Assembly (NCBI GenBank): GCA_035503515.1
Contig: DATJTJ010000003.1
Coordinates: 1-64,000 of the forward strand
DNA from: DAIDKA01 sp035503515
Lineage (GTDB): Bacteria > Pseudomonadota > Gammaproteobacteria > Steroidobacterales > Steroidobacteraceae
Length of the DNA stretch: 64,000 bases
Direction of reading: 5' to 3'
How positions within the stretch are numbered: position 1 is the first letter of the stretch; each line of letters starts with the position of its first letter. The notes beneath the pieces were generated by a model. That model saw only the letters and a program-made list of their open reading frames with translations. It was not told the origin of the DNA and did no database searches. Both the position numbers and the translations under genes were made by a program. Shown here in pieces: positions 59,928 to 64,000 of this stretch.

Positions 59928-61139
59928 CTACGAGTCCGTGCCGACGTAGGCTTCCACGGTCAGCCCGAAGGCCGACAGGCCATGCATCTGCTTGGGTTGC
60001 GACATCACCCGCATCCGGCACACGCCCAGGTCCTTGAGGATCTGCGCGCCCACGCCGAAGGTGCGCAGCACCATCGCCTGCGCGTTCAGCTGCGGCTGGG
60101 TGCCGGTATCCACCGACGGCGTGGCCGTGGCACCGGCCGCGGGACGCTGCAGCGCCTGCAGTGCGGCCGCCAGGTCGTAGCTCGCCTGCGCTTCGCGCAG
60201 GATGACCACGACACCGTTGGGCGCGGCGGCGACCCGCTGCAGTGCCCGGCGCAGGGTCCAGCTGCGGCCATCTCCGGACAGGCCCAGGGCGTCCCGCAGG
60301 GTGTCGGCGACGTGCACCCGCACCAGCGGCGAGTCGGGCCCATCCATGCGGCCACGAATCAGCGCCAGATGCACGGCGCGGCTGACCCGGTCCTCGTACG
60401 CACAGAGACGGAATTCACCGAATTCGGTCTGCACGGTCTGATCGGCGATCCGGTCCACGGAGCGCTCGTTGCGCAGCCGGTAGCGGATCAGGTCCGCGAT
60501 CGTGCCCACGGCGAGGTTGTTGCGCCGGGCAAATGCTTCGCAGTCGGCGCGGCGCGCCATGGAGCCGTCATCGTTCATCAGTTCACACAGCACGCCCGCG
60601 GGCTGCAGGCCCGCAAGCACGCACAGGTCGACGGCGGCCTCGGTATGACCGGCACGGACCAGGACGCCGCCCCGGCGCGGCCGCAGCGGGAAGATATGCC
60701 CGGGACGCGCGAAGTCCGCGGCGGCGGTGTGCGGATCGGCCAGTGCCGTGATGGTCGCGGCGCGATCCGCCGCCGAGACGCCGGTGCTCGTGCCATGGCG
60801 GTAGTCCACCGACACCGTGAAGGCCGTGCGGTAGCTGTCACTGTTGGTGCCGACCATCTGCGGCAGCTCCAGCCGCGCCAGTCGCTCTTCCGCCATGGGC
60901 ACGCAGATGATGCCGCTGGAATGCCGGATCATGAAGGCCATGGATTCGGCCGTGGCATGCTCGGCGGCCATGATCAGGTCGCCCTCGTTCTCACGGTCCT
61001 CGTCATCCAGGATCAGCACCATCCGGCCGGCGCGCAGTTCGGCGAGGATGGTGGGGATGCCGCTGAACTCGCCATGGCCGGCGAGCGCGGAATCCGGGGG
61101 CTCGGCCGCACGGGGCGGCAGGGTCACAATATTGCTCAT
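59928..61139 (-). CDS. ribB: DHBP synthase with a degenerate RibA-like half (RibBX type)
   Basis: The N-terminal half (about 20-220) is 3,4-dihydroxy-2-butanone-4-phosphate synthase with DDEDRENEGDLI, GTSTGVSAADRAATI and HTEAAVDLC. The C-terminal half resembles GTP cyclohydrolase II, but the zinc-binding Cys triplet (ECLTGD...RCDCG in RibA) is absent: the region reads VHVADTLRDALGLSGDGRSW. This half therefore should not hydrolyse GTP, which matches the RibBX class. A separate RibA is needed elsewhere. The 403-residue length is that of fused RibBA proteins. Start overlaps ribE by four bases. Confidence 0.92.
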   Translation of the reverse strand: MSNIVTLPPRAAEPPDSALAGHGEFSGIPTILAELRAGRMVLILDDEDRENEGDLIMAAEHATAESMAFMIRHSSGIICVPMAEERLARLELPQMVGTNSDSYRTAFTVSVDYRHGTSTGVSAADRAATITALADPHTAAADFARPGHIFPLRPRRGGVLVRAGHTEAAVDLCVLAGLQPAGVLCELMNDDGSMARRADCEAFARRNNLAVGTIADLIRYRLRNERSVDRIADQTVQTEFGEFRLCAYEDRVSRAVHLALIRGRMDGPDSPLVRVHVADTLRDALGLSGDGRSWTLRRALQRVAAAPNGVVVILREAQASYDLAAALQALQRPAAGATATPSVDTGTQPQLNAQAMVLRTFGVGAQILKDLGVCRMRVMSQPKQMHGLSAFGLTVEAYVGTDS

Positions 61140-61744
61140 AGGCGGCTATCGTACCCGGGAGCGAGCAAACGCTCCACGTACCGGGCCACCGGGTCGATTT
61201 CCAGATTGACCCGGCCGCCGGGAGCCAGCGTTCCCAGTGTCGTGTGTTCCCGGGTATGCGGAATCAGGTTTACGCCGAAACGCCTGCCCGCCACCTCGTT
61301 GACCGTCAGGCTGACCCCATCCACGGCCACCGAGCCCTTGCGGGCGACGTAGCGGGCAAGGTCCTGCGGCACCTCGATCACCACCCGCGTCGAGCGCGCG
61401 TCGGTGTTCTGCGAGACGATGGTGGCGACCCCGTCGACGTGCCCGGACACCAGGTGCCCGCCCAGGGCGTCGCCGGCGCGCAGCGCCGGCTCCAGGTTGA
61501 CGGCCGCGCCCACCGCAAGACTCCCCAGGGTGGTCAGCGACAGGGTCTCGCGCGACAGGTCCGCTTCGAACACCTGGCCATCAAGCACCACCGCCGTCAC
61601 GCAGCAGCCCTGCACGCAGATGCTGTCGCCGATGGCCGTCCGCGCCAGCTCGAGCCGCGAGGCGCGAATGGCCATCCGCACATCGCCGCCGCGTGCCGTC
61701 AGGGACTCGACCCGGCCCACGTCCTGCACTATTCCGGTGAACAT
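61136..61744 (-). CDS. ribE: Riboflavin synthase alpha subunit
   Basis: Dismutates two lumazine molecules to riboflavin. The 202-residue product has two related barrels, each starting with a family motif: MFTGIVQDVGRVESL and LGGHLVSGHVDGVA, with CVQGCCVTAV and AVDGVSLTV. It lies between ribD (6 bases upstream) and ribB (overlap of four bases). Confidence 0.96.
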   Translation of the reverse strand: MFTGIVQDVGRVESLTARGGDVRMAIRASRLELARTAIGDSICVQGCCVTAVVLDGQVFEADLSRETLSLTTLGSLAVGAAVNLEPALRAGDALGGHLVSGHVDGVATIVSQNTDARSTRVVIEVPQDLARYVARKGSVAVDGVSLTVNEVAGRRFGVNLIPHTREHTTLGTLAPGGRVNLEIDPVARYVERLLAPGYDSRL

Positions 61745-61750
61745 GATTGC

Positions 61751-62839
61751 TTACTCCACCCGCAGCCGCAGGCGCTGATCCACACCCACCGCGACGGCCT
61801 CGATCATCTCGAATCGCTGTGCCTGCGCCAGGGACGGCGGTTCGGGCAGCTGCAGCAGCCCGCGCGCGCGATCCCCGAGCACCATCGGCGCCACATACAG
61901 CAGCAGCTCATCCACGCAGCGCTGCTGCAGGAAGGCCCCGGCGAGCGTCGCACCGGCCTCGACCAGAACTTCGTTCACGCCGTCATTGCCGAGCCGCGTC
62001 AGGACCTGCGCCAGGGAGGCGGCGCCGCGCTCGATGCGCGCGCCCCGCGCCTGCAGTGCCGCCATCCGTTTCCCGTCGCCGCTGTCGGTGAAGATCCACA
62101 CGCCACCTTGCGCCGCGCCCTCGAATACCCGGGCCGCAGGCGGCGTGCGCAGCTGCCGGTCGAGGATCACGCGCAGCGGCTGCTGCACCCCTGCCGCGAC
62201 CGGACGGACCGAGAGCCGGGGGTCATCCGCCAGCACCGTGCCGATACCGGTGAGCACGGCCGAACTGCGCGCCCGCCATGCCTGCACATCGGCCCGTGCG
62301 ACTTCGCTCGTGAGCCACTGACTGCGGCCGTCGCTCAGGGCGGTGCGGCCATCCAGGCTCATCGCCATCTTCAGCCGCACCAGCGGCACTCCGCGCTGCA
62401 TGCGTTTGATGAAGCCGGCATTGAGCTCGGTCGCCTCCGCGGCGAGCAACCCGGACTGGACCTGCACGCCGGCCTCGCGCAGCCGCTGCGCCCCGCGGCC
62501 ATTGACCAGGGGGTTCGGATCACCGATGGCATACACCACCCGGGAGACCCCGGCATCAATCAGTGCCTCGCTGCAGGGCGGGGTGCGGCCATGGTGGTTG
62601 CAGGGCTCGAGCGTGACATACACCGTCGCGCCGGCGACACTGCCGGCAGCGTTCGCCAGCGCCATCGCTTCGGCGTGCGGCCCCCCTGCCCGCTCATGCC
62701 AGCCCTCCGCCACAGTGCGGCCGTCGCGCACGAACACACAGCCCACCCGCGGATTGGGATGGGCGCTGTTGAGAGCCTTGGACGCCAGCTGCAGGGCCCG
62801 CGCCATGTGGCGACGGTCGGGCTCGTCGAAGGGGGTCAC
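61751..62839 (-). CDS. ribD: Bifunctional pyrimidine deaminase/reductase RibD
   Basis: Second and third steps of riboflavin synthesis. The deaminase half has the zinc site HAEAMAL and PCNHHGRTPPC, the reductase half has LKMAMSLDGRTA and VEAGATLAGAFL. The 362-residue product fits. Its start overlaps nrdR by four bases. Confidence 0.96.
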   Translation of the reverse strand: MTPFDEPDRRHMARALQLASKALNSAHPNPRVGCVFVRDGRTVAEGWHERAGGPHAEAMALANAAGSVAGATVYVTLEPCNHHGRTPPCSEALIDAGVSRVVYAIGDPNPLVNGRGAQRLREAGVQVQSGLLAAEATELNAGFIKRMQRGVPLVRLKMAMSLDGRTALSDGRSQWLTSEVARADVQAWRARSSAVLTGIGTVLADDPRLSVRPVAAGVQQPLRVILDRQLRTPPAARVFEGAAQGGVWIFTDSGDGKRMAALQARGARIERGAASLAQVLTRLGNDGVNEVLVEAGATLAGAFLQQRCVDELLLYVAPMVLGDRARGLLQLPEPPSLAQAQRFEMIEAVAVGVDQRLRLRVE

Positions 62840-63375
62840 TTGCGCGCCTTGGGTGGGATCTCGGTGGTCAGCAGCGGCAGCTGGTCGTCATCGGCCGCGC
62901 CACGGCCGGCATCGCGGCGCCGCCGGTGGTGCCGCAGGCGGTCGATCTCGTCGCGAAAGGCATCCAGGTCCTGGAAGCTGCGGTAGACGGAGGCGAAACG
63001 CACATACGCCACCTCATCCAGGTGCCGCAGCTCATCCATCACCAGCTCGCCGATGGCGCGCGACTGCACCTCCCGCTCCCCCAGGCTGCGCAGCCTGTGG
63101 GCGATGCGGCTCACGGCCTCCTCCACCGCTTCCAGGGCCACCGGGCGCTTCTCCAGCGCCTTGGTCATGCCGGTCCGCAGCTTCGCCTCGTCGAAGGGCT
63201 CGCGGGTGCGGTCGCTCTTGACCACCATGGGCATGATGAGCTCGGCCGCCTCGAAGGTCGTGAAGCGCTCGCCACAGGAGAGGCATTCGCGCCGTCGCCG
63301 GATCTGGCGTCCCTCGCCCGCGAGCCGCGAATCGATGACCTTGGTCTCGAGGTGATTGCAGAAGGGACAGTACAT
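62836..63375 (-). CDS. nrdR: Transcriptional repressor NrdR
   Basis: Zinc-ribbon/ATP-cone repressor that senses ATP/dATP and controls ribonucleotide reductase genes. The 179-residue product has the zinc ribbon CPFCNHLETKVIDSR with CLSCGERF, and the ATP-cone beginning IMPMVVKSD. The last 30 residues are basic and polar beyond the usual end. It begins the rib operon, after glyA by 22 bases. Confidence 0.95.
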   Translation of the reverse strand: MYCPFCNHLETKVIDSRLAGEGRQIRRRRECLSCGERFTTFEAAELIMPMVVKSDRTREPFDEAKLRTGMTKALEKRPVALEAVEEAVSRIAHRLRSLGEREVQSRAIGELVMDELRHLDEVAYVRFASVYRSFQDLDAFRDEIDRLRHHRRRRDAGRGAADDDQLPLLTTEIPPKARK

Positions 63376-63397
63376 GCTGCGTCCCTAAGGCGTTCCG

Positions 63398-64000
63398 TCA
63401 CGCCGCATACACCGGGAAGGCGCGGCACAGCTCGACCACCTTGGCGCGGGTCTTCTCCACCACCGCGGCGCTGCCGTTGGCATCGAGCACGTCGGCGATG
63501 AAGTCCGCCACCATCGTGATCTCCGGCTCGCGGAAACCCCGGGTGGTGGAGGCCGGCGTGCCGATGCGCAGGCCGCTGGTAATGGTCGGCGGCCGCGGAT
63601 CGTTGGGCACCGCGTTCTTGTTGACCGTGATGAACGCATGGCCGAGCGCCGCGTCGGCATCCTTGCCGGTGATCTCGCGGTTGATCAGGCTCATCAGGAA
63701 CAGGTGGTTGTCGGTACCCCCGGAGACGATGGTGAAGCCGCGCTGCGCGAGCCGCGCACACATGGCCCGCGCATTGGCCAGGACCTGCGCCTGGTACGCC
63801 TTGAATTCAGGCTGCAACGCCTCGAGGAACGCGACCGCCTTGGCGGCGATCACGTGCATCAGCGGGCCGCCCTGCGTCCCCGGGAACACCATGGAGCTCA
63901 GTTTCTTGGCGATCTCCGGGTTCTCCCGCGCCAGGATCAGGCCACCGCGCGGCCCACGCAGGGTCTTGTGCGTGGTCGTCGTCACCACATCCGCGTGCGG
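63398..64000 (-). CDS. glyA: Serine hydroxymethyltransferase, partial (C-terminal part)
   Basis: PLP enzyme that interconverts serine and glycine and loads one-carbon units on tetrahydrofolate. Only about 200 C-terminal residues are in the window; the frame is open to the edge. The PLP-binding Lys is in VTTTTHKTLRGPRGG, followed by FPGTQGGPLMHVIAAKAVAF and GLRIGTPASTTRGF. glyA-nrdR-ribD order is standard in Gammaproteobacteria. Confidence 0.96.
   Translation of the reverse strand, partial: PHADVVTTTTHKTLRGPRGGLILARENPEIAKKLSSMVFPGTQGGPLMHVIAAKAVAFLEALQPEFKAYQAQVLANARAMCARLAQRGFTIVSGGTDNHLFLMSLINREITGKDADAALGHAFITVNKNAVPNDPRPPTITSGLRIGTPASTTRGFREPEITMVADFIADVLDANGSAAVVEKTRAKVVELCRAFPVYAA

Noticed and set aside
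59415..63397. FMN riboswitch controlling the riboflavin genes
   Set aside because: Gaps between nrdR, ribD, ribE, ribB and ribH are overlaps or at most 6 bases, and the 22 bases between glyA and nrdR cannot hold one. If present it would be upstream of glyA, outside the window.

Overview
The window is one high-GC stretch (roughly two-thirds G+C by eye) dominated by core housekeeping genes in orders typical of Gammaproteobacteria: a Pro-Arg-His-Lys tRNA cluster, cysS/gltX with ppi-lpxH, prmB-aroC-asd-fimV-truA-accD-folC-dedD-cvpA-purF, psd-epmA / efp / epmB, parE-parC, xseB-dxs-folE2 and glyA-nrdR-rib-nusB-thiL. A squalene synthase, squalene-hopene cyclase and hopanoid side-chain genes mark a hopanoid producer. 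Together this suggests a Xanthomonadales/Nevskiales/Steroidobacterales-like gammaproteobacterium; the order-level placement is inference from gene content.

Layout. 1-2633: end of an integrated element (two unknown genes and a P4-type tyrosine integrase) next to the 3' end of tRNA-Lys. 2633-3179: four-tRNA operon with a clear sigma70-type promoter. 3212-11078: aminoacyl-tRNA synthetases, an exported cyclophilin, LpxH, an OmpR/EnvZ-type pair, a lipoprotein and MiaE. 11075-17163: a receiver-like/Ser-Thr kinase fusion, a complete group II intron (about 12346-14410) in the tiny gap before it, glycerate kinase and purF. 17180-27577: a long minus-strand run from prmB to cvpA that includes fimV. 27576-31714: sco, psd and the complete EF-P beta-lysylation set (epmA, efp, epmB). 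31763-34878: a degenerate GGDEF/EAL protein of FimX type and a luciferase-like oxidoreductase. 34904-46452: the isoprenoid/hopanoid island. 46580-53383: topoisomerase IV and a rubrerythrin/Fe-S/DUF3501 operon with a palindromic operator on its promoter. 53449-64000: xseB, dxs, folE2, a kinase with a cyclic-nucleotide-binding domain, then thiL-nusB-ribH-ribB(X)-ribE-ribD-nrdR-glyA (glyA runs off the window).

How the genes connect. dxs, idi and ispA supply farnesyl diphosphate. A single squalene synthase of the eukaryotic/Methylococcus type makes squalene, Shc cyclises it, HpnH adds adenosyl, HpnG removes adenine, HpnI and HpnK add and deacetylate GlcNAc, and HpnA/HpnL are associated functions. 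A 293-residue ferritin-like protein with a full E / ExxH / E / ExxH diiron set is the last gene of the hpnI-hpnK-hpnL operon and is the best candidate for an undescribed hopanoid-linked enzyme. FimV and the FimX-like protein point to type IV pili.

Other points of note: RibB carries a RibA-like half without the zinc cysteines; ispA is missing from its usual xseB-dxs position and sits in the hopanoid locus; trpFBA is missing between truA and accD; prmB and sco start on overlapping codons in opposite directions.
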